In this document: positions 6,368 through 15,739 of the stretch, piece by piece | Numbering within the stretch: the stretch's first letter is position 1 | Layout of the letters: every line of letters begins with the position of its first letter | NCBI GenBank assembly: GCA_964442345.1 | Contig: CAYTZD010000015.1 | Location: 1 to 26,577 of the forward strand | Source of the DNA: Hippea sp964442345 | GTDB lineage: Bacteria; Campylobacterota_A; Desulfurellia; Desulfurellales; Hippeaceae | Length of the DNA: 26,577 bases | Direction: 5' to 3' | Program-made: the position numbers and the translations under genes | Notes under the pieces: generated by a model | What the model was told of the DNA's origin: nothing | Seen by the model: the letters and a program-made list of their open reading frames with translations, nothing else | Database searches by the model: none

Positions 6368-8597
6368 TATTTTCTTATTAATATTTTTGGTTTTATCTAC
6401 TGTCTCAATAGCTAAAGCCGACAAGATAATCTCAGTAAACATAGAAGGCACATTAAGAACAGACAAAGAGACACTCTTAAGCGTAATAAACACCAAAACA
6501 GGAGAAGAACTATCATTAAAAAAGATAGACGAAGACATCTTAAATATCTACGACTTAGGCTTTTATAAAACCGTATCAGCATACATAACAAAAACAGAAA
6601 ATGGAGATATCTTAACATTCAAAGTAAAAGAGAAACCATCTGTCAGATACATTATTTTTGAAGGAAACGATGAGATATCAGACAAAAACCTGCAGAAAGC
6701 CTTAAAGATAAAGCCATACAATATTTTAAATAAGAAGCTTATTGAAGAGACAATCAGCAATATGCTTGGTATGTATGCAGGCCGCGGAATGTATTTAACG
6801 AGAATAACATACTCTCTAAAAAAACAGCCTAACAACAGGGTTGATATCATCTTCCATATAAAGGAGAGCAAAGAGACTGTAATACGGGATATAAATATTA
6901 TCGGCAACAAACATTTAAGCATAAGCGAACTTAAAGACGGATTAAAGAACCATGTGAAAAAGGGACCTTATATCCTGACATGGCTGCCATGGTTTTATAC
7001 GGGAAAATTGAGAATCGATGCACTTGAAAGCGATAGACAAAAAATCATAGATAAATACCTTTCGAGAGGATTTTTGGATGTAAATGTAAGTGAGCCTATC
7101 GTAAACATAGAACCAGATACAGGCATTATCCACATAGATATCTCAATCAAGGAAGGCCCAAAATATACGCTTAAATACATAAAATTCAAAAATACAGAAC
7201 CTTATAAACCAAAAGAGTTGCTTAAAGCATTGGATATGGAGATAGGCAAGCCATTTAACATGGTAAAACTAAGAGAAGGCATAGAAAAAATAACCGACAT
7301 GTATGGAGATAAGGGCTATGCCTTTGCCGATGTGAATCCTGTTATAAAGAAGGATAAGAAAAACCACACCGCAGGTGTAACGCTTATCGTAGATAAGGGT
7401 CCTAAGGTTAGTATTGCAAGAATAGAGATAACAGGCAATGTAAGAACGCACGATAATGTTATAAGAAGGGAACTTCTATTAAAAGAAGGAGATATCTATT
7501 CAACAAGCAAGATAGCAAAATCAAAGAGAAACCTTATAAATCTAAACTTCTTTGAAAATGTCAAGATAGAAACAAAAAAGGCAGGCGCAAAAAAGCTTAA
7601 AATGATAGTTCATGTAAAAGAGAAACGCACAGGAATGCTAAAAATCGGAGCAGGATACGGCTCATATACGAAGTTTTCAGTGATGGGTTCAATAGCTGAA
7701 TCCAATCTATTTGGAACAGGTATTCATGGCAAACTATCGGCAAATATCTCTTCTAAATCGTCCTATTTTGATTTAAGTTTAGTCAATCCCTGGTGGCACA
7801 ATAGACCAATCGCTGTAGGTGTTGATATATTCCATCACAAATTTGACAACTATGATTACGAAAGCACAAGCACAGGTATAGCTCCGTCTATATCAGAAAG
7901 ATTCTGGGAACAAACGCTCACAGTTGGATTAAAATACTCCCTAACCAGAGAGAAAATAACGCTTGATACAGACGATCCAGGGTATTATTTAGAACAAGAG
8001 AAGGGAACGCATGTTGAAAGTGCACTTATACCGTTTGTTACATACAATACACTGGATAACTATATATTCCCAACAACAGGAGTAAATGCAAGCATAACAA
8101 CAAGACTTGCAGGTTTTGGCGGCGATAGAAAATACATAAAAGGCGTTGTATTTGGTGAATACTTCCATCCGTTATTCTGGGATCTTATAGGACACATAAA
8201 GGGTGAAGTAGGTTCTGCATGGAGCCTTTTCAACAAGAGAGTGCCTGTAAACAGAAGATTCTATTTAGGTGGTATAGATAACCTAAGGGGATTTGAAGAA
8301 GGTAAGGTATCACCGAAGGATAACGAAGATAACTATATCGGTGGAACAAAGGAGTTCTATTCATCTGCAGAGATTATATTCCCAATATTTGAAAGCCTGC
8401 ATTTCTATGGTGTTGTCTTTGGAGATGTTGGAAACTCCTGGAGTTCAAGCTACGGCAACACAAAAAAGGATGCTGGTTTTGAGATGAGATGGATATCACC
8501 GCTTGGACCAATAAGAGTATCAATAGGAAAGAACCTGTCAAAAAAAGATGGAGAAAAATCCACAGTATTTCTCTTTTCGATGGGTGCACTTTTTTAA
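6354..8597 (+). CDS. bamA: Outer membrane protein assembly factor BamA
   Basis: The 747-residue Omp85 protein begins with GTG, preceded by GGAAGGGG (6340-6347) inside lolD, which it overlaps by 14 bases. A Sec signal peptide ends in SIAKA (cleavage near residue 22). Repeated POTRA-type units follow to about residue 380, then a beta-barrel domain. LRGF at 644-647 corresponds to the conserved VRGF/Y motif of loop L6, and the chain ends in phenylalanine as expected for a barrel C-terminal strand. BamA is the central insertase of beta-barrel proteins in the outer membrane, working with BamD (encoded upstream) and chaperones such as Skp (encoded immediately downstream). Length and domain order are normal. 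Confidence 0.97.
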   Translation: MKKFSIFLLIFLVLSTVSIAKADKIISVNIEGTLRTDKETLLSVINTKTGEELSLKKIDEDILNIYDLGFYKTVSAYITKTENGDILTFKVKEKPSVRYIIFEGNDEISDKNLQKALKIKPYNILNKKLIEETISNMLGMYAGRGMYLTRITYSLKKQPNNRVDIIFHIKESKETVIRDINIIGNKHLSISELKDGLKNHVKKGPYILTWLPWFYTGKLRIDALESDRQKIIDKYLSRGFLDVNVSEPIVNIEPDTGIIHIDISIKEGPKYTLKYIKFKNTEPYKPKELLKALDMEIGKPFNMVKLREGIEKITDMYGDKGYAFADVNPVIKKDKKNHTAGVTLIVDKGPKVSIARIEITGNVRTHDNVIRRELLLKEGDIYSTSKIAKSKRNLINLNFFENVKIETKKAGAKKLKMIVHVKEKRTGMLKIGAGYGSYTKFSVMGSIAESNLFGTGIHGKLSANISSKSSYFDLSLVNPWWHNRPIAVGVDIFHHKFDNYDYESTSTGIAPSISERFWEQTLTVGLKYSLTREKITLDTDDPGYYLEQEKGTHVESALIPFVTYNTLDNYIFPTTGVNASITTRLAGFGGDRKYIKGVVFGEYFHPLFWDLIGHIKGEVGSAWSLFNKRVPVNRRFYLGGIDNLRGFEEGKVSPKDNEDNYIGGTKEFYSSAEIIFPIFESLHFYGVVFGDVGNSWSSSYGNTKKDAGFEMRWISPLGPIRVSIGKNLSKKDGEKSTVFLFSMGALF

Positions 8598-8618
8598 AAA
8601 CTTAAGGGGGTAAAGAAA

Positions 8619-9134
8619 ATGAAGAAAGCATTGGCTTTAATGGTGGCAGTATGTATTATTGTATCTGCAATGGCAATTCAGGCAAAGGCATCGAATGTTG
8701 CGTTTGTAAATCTAAGCAAGATATTACAGGAGAGTAAAGCAGGCAAACAGGCAAAAAGCAAGATTCAATCTCTGATTGAAGCAAAGAAATTGGTCATAAA
8801 AAGAAAAAGCGACGCGCTTCAAAAAATAATAAAAAAACTCAACGCAAAAAATATATCAAAATCTGAAAAAGACAAACTAAGGAAAGAATACGAGGAAAAA
8901 TACAGAGATTTGCAAATGTATCAGGCAAAAGCAACAGAAGAAGTAAGAAACAAAGAAGTTGAAGAGACCAACAAGGTCTTAAAGCTTGCTATAGACACTA
9001 TAAAAAAATACGCAAAAGAGCACAATCTTGACGGTGTTTTTGAAATTAGCCAGGGCAATGTAATCTATTGGAAAGACTCACTCAACATAACAAAAACAAT
9101 CATAAAACTAATGGATAACAGCAAGACAAAATGA
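8619..9134 (+). CDS. skp: Periplasmic chaperone Skp/OmpH family
   Basis: This 171-residue protein has a signal peptide cleaved after AKA (about residue 24), followed by VAFVNLSKILQES, the conserved opening of the Skp/OmpH family. A long charged, lysine/glutamate-rich coiled coil at about 45-120 forms the tentacles of the trimeric chaperone. Skp holds unfolded outer-membrane proteins in the periplasm for delivery to BamA. A clear Shine-Dalgarno AAGGGGG at 8604-8610 precedes the ATG, in one of the few small gaps of the operon (21 bases). It overlaps lpxD by 4 bases. The bamA-skp-lpxD order is widely conserved. Confidence 0.92.
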   Translation: MKKALALMVAVCIIVSAMAIQAKASNVAFVNLSKILQESKAGKQAKSKIQSLIEAKKLVIKRKSDALQKIIKKLNAKNISKSEKDKLRKEYEEKYRDLQMYQAKATEEVRNKEVEETNKVLKLAIDTIKKYAKEHNLDGVFEISQGNVIYWKDSLNITKTIIKLMDNSKTK

Positions 9135-10165
9135 AAATCAGTGAGCTTGCCAGTTTACTTAACTGTAAAGCCATCATAAAGGAAGATAAAGAGATAACAA
9201 ACATAGCACCAATAGAGAAGGCAAAGGCAAGTGATCTATCATTCATCTCTAATCCAAAATACGAAAAATACCTAAGTTCAACCCAAGCAGGCTGTATTAT
9301 CGTATCAGACAAACTAAACACAGACAAATACCCAGATCTCAACTTTATAATCTGCGATAATCCTTACCTTGCATTTGCAAAAATCATAAGGTTTGTTTAC
9401 AAAACACCACCACCAGAACCATACATAAGTGATAAATCAATCATAGACAAAACAGCAAAAATAGACAAAAGTGCAAGGATAGAAGATTTTGTCTATATCG
9501 GCAAAAATGTAAAGATTGGCAAACAGACAAGGATAATGCCGTTTGTGTTTATTGGAGACAATGTTGAGATAGGTGATAATTGTCTAATCTATCCACATGT
9601 TGCCATAAGGGAAAATAGCATCATAAAAAACAATGTTATAATACATTCAGGAAGCGTAATAGGCAGCGATGGATTTGGTTATGCAGATACAGAAGATGGA
9701 GAACATCTAAAAATACCACAGATAGGCAATGTGATAATAGAAGATGATGTCGAGATAGGATCAAATGTATCCATCGACAGGGCAGCTTTGGAAAGCACAA
9801 TAATAAAAAAAGGCACAAAGATAGATAATCTCGTTCAGATAGGCCATAATGTTCAGATTGGAGAAAATTCGATAATCGTGGCACAAAGTGGGATTTCAGG
9901 CTCAACGAAGCTTGGCAAGAATGTAATACTTGCAGGACAAACAGGTATAGCAGGACATCTCAAGATAGCAGACAATGTGATAATAACGGCAAAGTCCGGC
10001 GTAGGAAGCAGCATAAGAAAAGCTGGAGTATATTCTGGAATACCCGTTTATGAACACAAGGATTGGCTTAAAAGCTCTGCTGTAATGCCAAAATTGTATG
10101 AGATGTATAAGAAGATAAAGGAGTTAGAAAACAGGATAAAGGAGCTTGAAGATGCTAACGATTGA
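9131..10165 (+). CDS. lpxD: UDP-3-O-acylglucosamine N-acyltransferase LpxD
   Basis: LpxD adds the N-linked hydroxyacyl chain to UDP-3-O-acyl-glucosamine, the third step of lipid A synthesis, in the cytosol. The 344-residue protein has an N-terminal uridine-binding domain (1-95), then a left-handed beta-helix of hexapeptide repeats (about 100-310) and a short C-terminal helix. Catalytic His239 (in IGHNVQIG) has exactly the position of E. coli His239. HSGSVIGSDGFGYA at about 175 is also typical. The gene overlaps skp by 4 bases and fabZ by 14. The acyl donor would be a 3-hydroxyacyl-ACP, drawn from the same pool that FabZ uses. Confidence 0.97.
   Translation: MKISELASLLNCKAIIKEDKEITNIAPIEKAKASDLSFISNPKYEKYLSSTQAGCIIVSDKLNTDKYPDLNFIICDNPYLAFAKIIRFVYKTPPPEPYISDKSIIDKTAKIDKSARIEDFVYIGKNVKIGKQTRIMPFVFIGDNVEIGDNCLIYPHVAIRENSIIKNNVIIHSGSVIGSDGFGYADTEDGEHLKIPQIGNVIIEDDVEIGSNVSIDRAALESTIIKKGTKIDNLVQIGHNVQIGENSIIVAQSGISGSTKLGKNVILAGQTGIAGHLKIADNVIITAKSGVGSSIRKAGVYSGIPVYEHKDWLKSSAVMPKLYEMYKKIKELENRIKELEDAND
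10139..10144 (+). promoter_or_regulatory. Ribosome binding site that fixes the fabZ start
   Basis: AAGGAG at 10139-10144 is 7 bases before the ATG at 10152 and only 1 base before an in-frame TTG at 10146. The spacing rules out the TTG and sets the protein start at MLTIEEI. Confidence 0.75.
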
Positions 10166-10598
10166 AGAGATAAAGAGAATATTGCCACACAGGTATCCGT
10201 TCCTGCTTGTTGATAGGGTCTTAGAATACGAAAAAGGTAAATGGATAAAAACAATAAAAAATGTAACGGTTAATGAGCCATTCTTTGTTGGCCATTTTCC
10301 GCAGGCTGCTGTAATGCCCGGCGTATTGATTGTTGAAGCTATGGCACAAAGCGGTGGCATATTGGCATTCTTATCAATGGATAAAGAAGAGTTCGAAAAC
10401 TCCATAGGCGGAAAAAGGGCGGTCTATTTTCTTGAGATAGAGAAGGCTCGCTTTAAAAAGACGGTCGTCCCAGGGGATCAGCTTCTTATGAAAGTGGAGA
10501 TATTAAAAAATAAACTGGGTATATGGAAGATGAAAGGTGAAGCCTTCGTCGATAACAAACTTGTAGCCTTTGCTACAATGACAGCAAAAATAGATTAA
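10152..10598 (+). CDS. fabZ: 3-hydroxyacyl-[acyl-carrier-protein] dehydratase FabZ
   Basis: FabZ dehydrates 3-hydroxyacyl-ACP in fatty acid elongation and competes with LpxA and LpxD for hydroxyacyl-ACP, which explains its place between them. The 148-residue hot-dog-fold protein has the expected opening LPHRYPFLLVD (11-21) and the active-site segment GHFPQAAVMPGVLIVEAMAQ with catalytic His48 and Glu62. The proline usual after HFPxx is alanine here (HFPQAAVMPG), a mild variation. The start is at the ATG 10152 because of the AAGGAG upstream; the first 14 bases overlap lpxD. It is followed by lpxA after 10 bases. Confidence 0.97.
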   Translation: MLTIEEIKRILPHRYPFLLVDRVLEYEKGKWIKTIKNVTVNEPFFVGHFPQAAVMPGVLIVEAMAQSGGILAFLSMDKEEFENSIGGKRAVYFLEIEKARFKKTVVPGDQLLMKVEILKNKLGIWKMKGEAFVDNKLVAFATMTAKID

Positions 10599-10608
10599 GG
10601 GTGAGAAT

Positions 10609-11388
10609 ATGGCAACACAAATACACAAAACGGCAATTATAGGCGAAAATGTAAAGATAGGCGACAATGTCATAATAGGTCCGAATGTAAACATAAGGAA
10701 CAATGTTGAAATAGGTGATAATACAGTTATAGAAGCAAACGCATTTATAGATTCATACACAACCATAGGTAAGGGTTGCAGAATATTCCCATCTGCCGTC
10801 TTAGGCACAATCCCACAGGATTTGAAATTCAAAGGTGAATTTAGCCAGCTTATCATAGGAGATAATACAACAATCAGAGAATTCTGCATGATAAACAGAG
10901 GAACAAAGGGCGGTGGCGGCATAACACGCATAGGCAACAACTGTCTAATTATGGCATATGTTCACATAGCGCATGACTGCATCTTGGGAAACAGCGTAAT
11001 AGTTGCAAACTCTGTCCAGTTTGCAGGCCATGTGATAGTTGAAGATAATGCCGTTATAGGTGGCATGACGGCCATTCATCAGTTTGTAAGAATAGGCAAA
11101 TTTGCTATGGTTGGCGGAATGAGTGGACTTGCTTTGGATGTTGCACCGTTTTGTCTTGCAACAGGTATAAGGGCAAATCTTCATGGATTGAACCTGGTTG
11201 GATTAAAAAGAGCAGGATTTTCAGCCAAAGAGATAGAAGATCTTAAAGAGGCATACAAAATAATCTTCAAAAGCAAACTCACTTTTCAAGAAGCCTACGA
11301 AAAACTAAAGAATAGCCCATCGAAACATGTCATACATATGATTGAATTTTTAAAGAACTCATCAAGAGGCTTTTGTAGGGATAGATGA
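10609..11388 (+). CDS. lpxA: UDP-N-acetylglucosamine O-acyltransferase LpxA
   Basis: LpxA performs the first step of lipid A synthesis, transferring a 3-hydroxyacyl chain from ACP to the 3-OH of UDP-GlcNAc in the cytosol. The 259-residue protein (E. coli 262) starts directly with hexapeptide repeats (IHKTAIIGENVKIGDNVIIG). It contains catalytic His122 in HIAHD, equivalent to E. coli His125, and the family block GGMTAIHQFVRIGKFAMVGG. A helical C-terminal domain follows from about residue 190. A Shine-Dalgarno-like GGGTGAG (10599-10605) precedes the ATG. It overlaps lpxB by 4 bases. No lpxI or lpxH separates the two, so the UDP-diacylglucosamine hydrolase must be encoded elsewhere. Confidence 0.97.
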   Translation: MATQIHKTAIIGENVKIGDNVIIGPNVNIRNNVEIGDNTVIEANAFIDSYTTIGKGCRIFPSAVLGTIPQDLKFKGEFSQLIIGDNTTIREFCMINRGTKGGGGITRIGNNCLIMAYVHIAHDCILGNSVIVANSVQFAGHVIVEDNAVIGGMTAIHQFVRIGKFAMVGGMSGLALDVAPFCLATGIRANLHGLNLVGLKRAGFSAKEIEDLKEAYKIIFKSKLTFQEAYEKLKNSPSKHVIHMIEFLKNSSRGFCRDR

Positions 11389-12476
11389 ATGCGCTTATTA
11401 TAACCGGTGAAAGATCGGCAGAAAACTACGCATCCCTTCTTGTTGACGAACTACAAAAGATAGGCAATTTCAATTTTTTTAGCATCTGTTCGGATATACT
11501 TGATAACAAAACAGAAAAGATAGCAGACTACAAAGACATATCCATAATAGGCGCAAAGGAAGCCTTTGGTATATTAAAAAAGGCTATAAACATCTTAAAC
11601 AAAACAAAAGATACGATAAAGAATTTTGATATAAAGGTTGTCATACTTCTTGATTTTCCTGAATTTAATTTAAAGATAGCAAAGTTTGCAAAGAGATTAG
11701 GCATCAAGGTAGTCTATTACATAACGCCACAGGTTTGGGCATGGAGACGCTACAGAATCAAACAACTGATAAAATACACAGATCTGGTTATCCCTATCCT
11801 GCCATTTGAGAAGATGTTCTTCAATGTCAAAGGCTTAAAAAACATAAAGTATTTTGGCCATCCGTTAATAGACCTAACGCACGACAAAATAGGAAAACAT
11901 AACAAAGAGAATATTATACTTATAATGCCTGGCTCAAGAAAAACGGAGATAGAATTCAACTATAAGCCGATGTTTGAAGCTGCAAAACTCATTAAAGATA
12001 AATATCCGTATTTTAAATTTGTCTGGATATACCCAAGACACCTTGATAACACCTTAAAAGAGAAAATAGTAAATGAATATAAGTTTGTGCATATTGAATA
12101 TGACCCTTACGAATTCATGGACAAAGCCTACTTTGGCATTTTAAAAAGCGGCACGACAACGCTTGAAGCTGCTTTGTTTGGCCTGCCAATGGTTGTTGTC
12201 TATAAACTTAGCAAACTAAGTTATATCATCGGAAGGCTAATAATAAGAAATGTAAACTACATATCCTTACCAAATCTCATAATGGATAAAAAGATAGTGG
12301 AAGAGTTAATAGAAAACAGAGCAACAGCACAAAACATATTCAATACATTTGAGAAGATACATCTAAACCAGTCAGAGAGAAAAAAGACAATAGAACAGCT
12401 AAAAAACATAAGAAGAGTGCTTGGAGAATACCCGATAACAGAGAAGATAGCAAAAGAGATAGTAAAAATCTTATGA
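11385..12476 (+). CDS. lpxB: Lipid A disaccharide synthase LpxB
   Basis: LpxB condenses lipid X with UDP-diacylglucosamine to form the lipid A disaccharide at the inner-membrane face. The 363-residue GT-B type enzyme shows the N-terminal GERSAE (8-13, usually GExSGD), VVILLDFPEFN, the highly conserved YYITPQVWAWRRYRIKQL, an LPFE, then PGSRKTEI and SGTTTLEAALFGLPMVVVYK in the C-terminal half. The final D to E change in the first motif is conservative. The ATG overlaps the lpxA stop by 4 bases and its own end overlaps the following acyltransferase gene by 4, so expression is strictly coupled. Confidence 0.96.
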   Translation: MNALIITGERSAENYASLLVDELQKIGNFNFFSICSDILDNKTEKIADYKDISIIGAKEAFGILKKAINILNKTKDTIKNFDIKVVILLDFPEFNLKIAKFAKRLGIKVVYYITPQVWAWRRYRIKQLIKYTDLVIPILPFEKMFFNVKGLKNIKYFGHPLIDLTHDKIGKHNKENIILIMPGSRKTEIEFNYKPMFEAAKLIKDKYPYFKFVWIYPRHLDNTLKEKIVNEYKFVHIEYDPYEFMDKAYFGILKSGTTTLEAALFGLPMVVVYKLSKLSYIIGRLIIRNVNYISLPNLIMDKKIVEELIENRATAQNIFNTFEKIHLNQSERKKTIEQLKNIRRVLGEYPITEKIAKEIVKIL

Positions 12477-13060
12477 AGCTAAAGGCCTATCTTATATATT
12501 TGCTATTAAAGTTTTACGGAAAGTTATGCAAAATAGAATTGGATGATTCATCTATCAAAAACTATACCAAACCTGTAATATTTGCATTCTGGCATGAAGT
12601 TATACTGTTTACACCTTTGGCTTACGATAGAAAACGACCGTTAAAGATTTTACAAAGCACGCACAGAGACGGCGTTTTGGCAAGTATGGTTATAAGTAAA
12701 TTTGGATTGCAAACAGTTTGGGGCTCAAGCAACAGAGAACCGATAAAAGCACTAAAAAGTATGATAAATGAGATAAAAAGTGGCTATAGTATTGGCATAA
12801 CTCCCGATGGACCTAAGGGTCCACCACGAAAACTAAAAAAGGGAATATTAGAACTTGCATATCTCACAAAATCGCCTATTGTTCCTGTCGTGGGAAAATT
12901 CTCAAATTACATTCGAATAAACAGCTGGGATAGAATGATAATACCAAAGCCATTCTCAAAAGTGAAATTTATAACAAAAGAACCGATATTTGTGCACTCA
13001 AAAAAGGAGTTTGACGAAAAAGCAAAACTGATAGAAGGAATCCTGAATGAATCGGGTTGA
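12473..13060 (+). CDS. lpxJ: DUF374 lysophospholipid acyltransferase, probable lipid A late acyltransferase (LpxJ-like)
   Basis: This 195-residue protein is a clear DUF374 member: FWHEVILFTPL near residues 40-50, STHRDGVLASMV at about 62-73, WGSSNREPIKALKSM, and the signature GITPDGPKGPPRKLKKG. DUF374 includes LpxJ, described in Helicobacter and Campylobacter as a lipid A secondary acyltransferase that can act earlier than the Kdo-dependent LpxL/LpxM enzymes. Its position between lpxB and lpxK, overlapping them by 4 and 14 bases, fits action on the disaccharide. No LpxL/LpxM-type gene is in the cluster. The chain length added and the acceptor position cannot be read from sequence. The family assignment is firm; the LpxJ role is inference from family and context. 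Confidence 0.8.
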   Translation: MKLKAYLIYLLLKFYGKLCKIELDDSSIKNYTKPVIFAFWHEVILFTPLAYDRKRPLKILQSTHRDGVLASMVISKFGLQTVWGSSNREPIKALKSMINEIKSGYSIGITPDGPKGPPRKLKKGILELAYLTKSPIVPVVGKFSNYIRINSWDRMIIPKPFSKVKFITKEPIFVHSKKEFDEKAKLIEGILNESG

Positions 13061-14006
13061 AGCAGAAAAACTCCAAAAAAGACTAAAACCACTGCTTATT
13101 CCATTCTCGCTTATATACGGCGCAGTCGTAAATATAAAGGAAGGATACTCAAAGCCAAAAATAAGATTTAAAAACTTAAAAGTGATAGGCGTCGGCAATA
13201 TAACGGTGGGCGGCAGCGGTAAGACGCCTGTTGTAATGGCTTTAGCAGAAAGGCTTATAGAATACGGCAAAGTCTGCGTTATCACAAACATATACCCAAT
13301 AAAGGACAAAAGAACGCATATAGTTTCCGTAGAAGGAAACATATTCAAAAAGCCACCAAAAGTACCCGATGAAGCATATATGATAGCCAAAAAGCTGCCT
13401 ATAACTGTTATAGCTTCAAAAGACAGAATAGCAGCTTTAGAGCTTGCTTCATCATTAAAGATGGATTTTGCAATATTGGATGATGCACTTCACATAACAA
13501 AGCTAAAAAAGGATGTAGAGATATGCGTGTTTGACGATTTAGATTTAAACAAAAAGGATTTGTATCTGCCTGCAGGTATGATAAGAAATTCAAAAAGACT
13601 TATAAAGAGATGCACATTCAAGATATGCACTTCCAAGACAAAAACGGATAACTGCCTTAAGGCAACTATAAAACCCAAAGGCATTTTTGACTATGGCAAT
13701 AAGGCAATAGAGTACAAAAACAGAAGCGCATTTGTGTTCTGCGGAATAGGTAATCCAGAATCGTTCTTAGAAACCGTAAAGTTATGCGGAATAGAAGTTA
13801 AAGGCTGGCATTTTTTTGACGATCATCACAGATACACAGATAAAGATATAAAGATGCTAAAGAGAAAACAAAAAGAGACAAAGGCAGAACTTTTACTGAC
13901 AACACTAAAAGATTTTGTTAAATTAGAAGATGATGAGATTGTCTATTTAGACATTGATCTGGAGATTGAAAAGATTGATGAGATTGTAAAGGAAATAACA
14001 CAATGA
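13047..14006 (+). CDS. lpxK: Tetraacyldisaccharide 4'-kinase LpxK
   Basis: LpxK phosphorylates the 4' position of the lipid A disaccharide at the inner-membrane face. The 319-residue protein has the family P-loop GNITVGGSGKT (50-60) close to the N-terminus and the conserved HFFDDHHRYTDKDI near residue 255. The normally strict DDGFQ(H) segment reads DDALHI at 145-150, keeping both aspartates but replacing the G, F and Q positions; I count this as an unusual active-site variant rather than evidence of inactivity. The gene starts 14 bases inside the DUF374 gene and ends in a 4-base overlap with msbA. Confidence 0.93.
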   Translation: MNRVEAEKLQKRLKPLLIPFSLIYGAVVNIKEGYSKPKIRFKNLKVIGVGNITVGGSGKTPVVMALAERLIEYGKVCVITNIYPIKDKRTHIVSVEGNIFKKPPKVPDEAYMIAKKLPITVIASKDRIAALELASSLKMDFAILDDALHITKLKKDVEICVFDDLDLNKKDLYLPAGMIRNSKRLIKRCTFKICTSKTKTDNCLKATIKPKGIFDYGNKAIEYKNRSAFVFCGIGNPESFLETVKLCGIEVKGWHFFDDHHRYTDKDIKMLKRKQKETKAELLLTTLKDFVKLEDDEIVYLDIDLEIEKIDEIVKEITQ

Positions 14007-15739
14007 ATAAAGAGATGCTAAAGAGATTATTAAAATACCTAAAGCCATACATAAAAAGATTGATTTTTTCGTTTTTCTGCATGCTTGCAGTCGGTGCTTT
14101 ATCGGGAGTTGCAGCCTATCTGATAAAGCCTGCATTGGACGATATATTTATCTCAAAGAACGAGAAGATGCTTTATCTTCTGCCTATAGCAATTATGATA
14201 ACCTATACACTTAAAGGGCTTTTTACATACCTTCAAGGATACCAGACACACTATATTGCCGAAAAGGTGCTTTTCAATATAAGAAGTGAGCTATTCAACC
14301 ATCTCGTATATCTGCCAACAAGCTTTTTTGACAAGTTCCACACAGGCGAACTGATGTCAAGAATCCTAAACGATACAGAACAGGTGCAAAACAGTATAGC
14401 CAATGTTATACCAAACACCGTAAGGGAGTTTTTCACACTAATAGGATTGATAGTCGTTTTGTATGTAAACAACTACAAGCTTGCATTCGTCGCTACAGTC
14501 GTTTTCCCTTTAGCGGCATATCCTGTCGTCTATTTTGGTAAAAAGATGAGAAAGATCGGAAAAAGAAGACAGACATCAATAGCAGACCTAACAACCAAAA
14601 TACAGGAATCCCTAACAAACATAAGACTGATAAAGGCGTTTGCAAAAGAGAAAGATGAAGCAAAGGATTTTGAGTTAAAAAGCGATAATCTTCTAAAGAT
14701 AAAGCTTGAAGCAATAAGAATAGATGAAGTTACAAGCCCATTAATGGAAGTGATAGGCGCCGTTGGTGTTGCACTTCTAATCTGGATAGGTGGATACATA
14801 GTCTTAAAAGGATACTTAACCGTCGGCGGATTCTTCTCGTTTATGGCAGCTTTATTTATGCTTTACAAACCGTTTAAAACACTTGCAAAGGCAAACAACC
14901 AGATAAGCACATCTATTGCATCGATTGAGAGAATCTTTGAGATTATGGATATGGAAGAAGAGAAGGCATCAGAAGGCAAGCCATTTGAAGGCGTAAAGAA
15001 GGCAATTGAATTTGACCATGTCTATTTTTCATACTCCAACGACCCAAATAAGATGGTGCTTAAGGATATAAATCTGACAATCCCTGCAAAATCTATCGTT
15101 GCTCTGGTTGGCGAAAGTGGTGGTGGTAAATCCACAATATTGGAACTTATACCACGATTCTACGAACCCACAAAAGGCAAAATCTTGATTGATGGTATAG
15201 ATATAAGAGAATTCGATTTAAGAAGCCTAAGAAGAAAGATAGCCATAGTCTCTCAACGCATATTTCTATTCAATAGAACTGTAAAAGAAAACATAGCCTA
15301 TGGTCGAGACGACTTAACCGATGAGCAGATTATTCAAGCCGCCAAAGATGCATACGCTCATGATTTTATAATGAAACTAAAAAACGGATACGACACAAAT
15401 TTAGGCGAACAGGGAGTAATTCTCTCAGGCGGTGAAAGACAGAGAATAGCCATCGCACGGGCAATAGTAAAAGACCCAGACATTCTCATACTCGATGAAG
15501 CAACAAGCGCATTGGATTTAGAAAGTGAACAGATAGTCCAAAAAGCATTGAATAATCTTATGAAAAACAGAACGGTTATAATGGCAGCACATAGAATCTC
15601 AACGGCAATGTCAGCAGATAAAATCGTCGTTATGAAAAACGGTAAGATTTTAGCAGAAGGCAAACACGACTATCTGCTTAAAAACTGCGAATATTATAGA
15701 AAACTGTTCAAACTGCAAACAAATGATCTGGCTGTATAA
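14003..15739 (+). CDS. msbA: Lipid A/phospholipid ABC exporter MsbA
   Basis: MsbA flips lipid A core across the inner membrane using ATP. The 578-residue half-transporter (E. coli 582) has an N-terminal membrane domain with about six helices (20-300), including the family segment SFFDKFHTGELMSRILNDTE. The ATPase domain follows with Walker A GESGGGKST (370-378), signature LSGGERQR (474-481) and Walker B ILILDE (494-499), then the AAHRIST switch region. It functions as a homodimer. Position between lpxK and waaA strongly supports the lipid A role over a drug exporter. It overlaps lpxK by 4 and waaA by 17 bases. Confidence 0.94.
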   Translation: MNKEMLKRLLKYLKPYIKRLIFSFFCMLAVGALSGVAAYLIKPALDDIFISKNEKMLYLLPIAIMITYTLKGLFTYLQGYQTHYIAEKVLFNIRSELFNHLVYLPTSFFDKFHTGELMSRILNDTEQVQNSIANVIPNTVREFFTLIGLIVVLYVNNYKLAFVATVVFPLAAYPVVYFGKKMRKIGKRRQTSIADLTTKIQESLTNIRLIKAFAKEKDEAKDFELKSDNLLKIKLEAIRIDEVTSPLMEVIGAVGVALLIWIGGYIVLKGYLTVGGFFSFMAALFMLYKPFKTLAKANNQISTSIASIERIFEIMDMEEEKASEGKPFEGVKKAIEFDHVYFSYSNDPNKMVLKDINLTIPAKSIVALVGESGGGKSTILELIPRFYEPTKGKILIDGIDIREFDLRSLRRKIAIVSQRIFLFNRTVKENIAYGRDDLTDEQIIQAAKDAYAHDFIMKLKNGYDTNLGEQGVILSGGERQRIAIARAIVKDPDILILDEATSALDLESEQIVQKALNNLMKNRTVIMAAHRISTAMSADKIVVMKNGKILAEGKHDYLLKNCEYYRKLFKLQTNDLAV

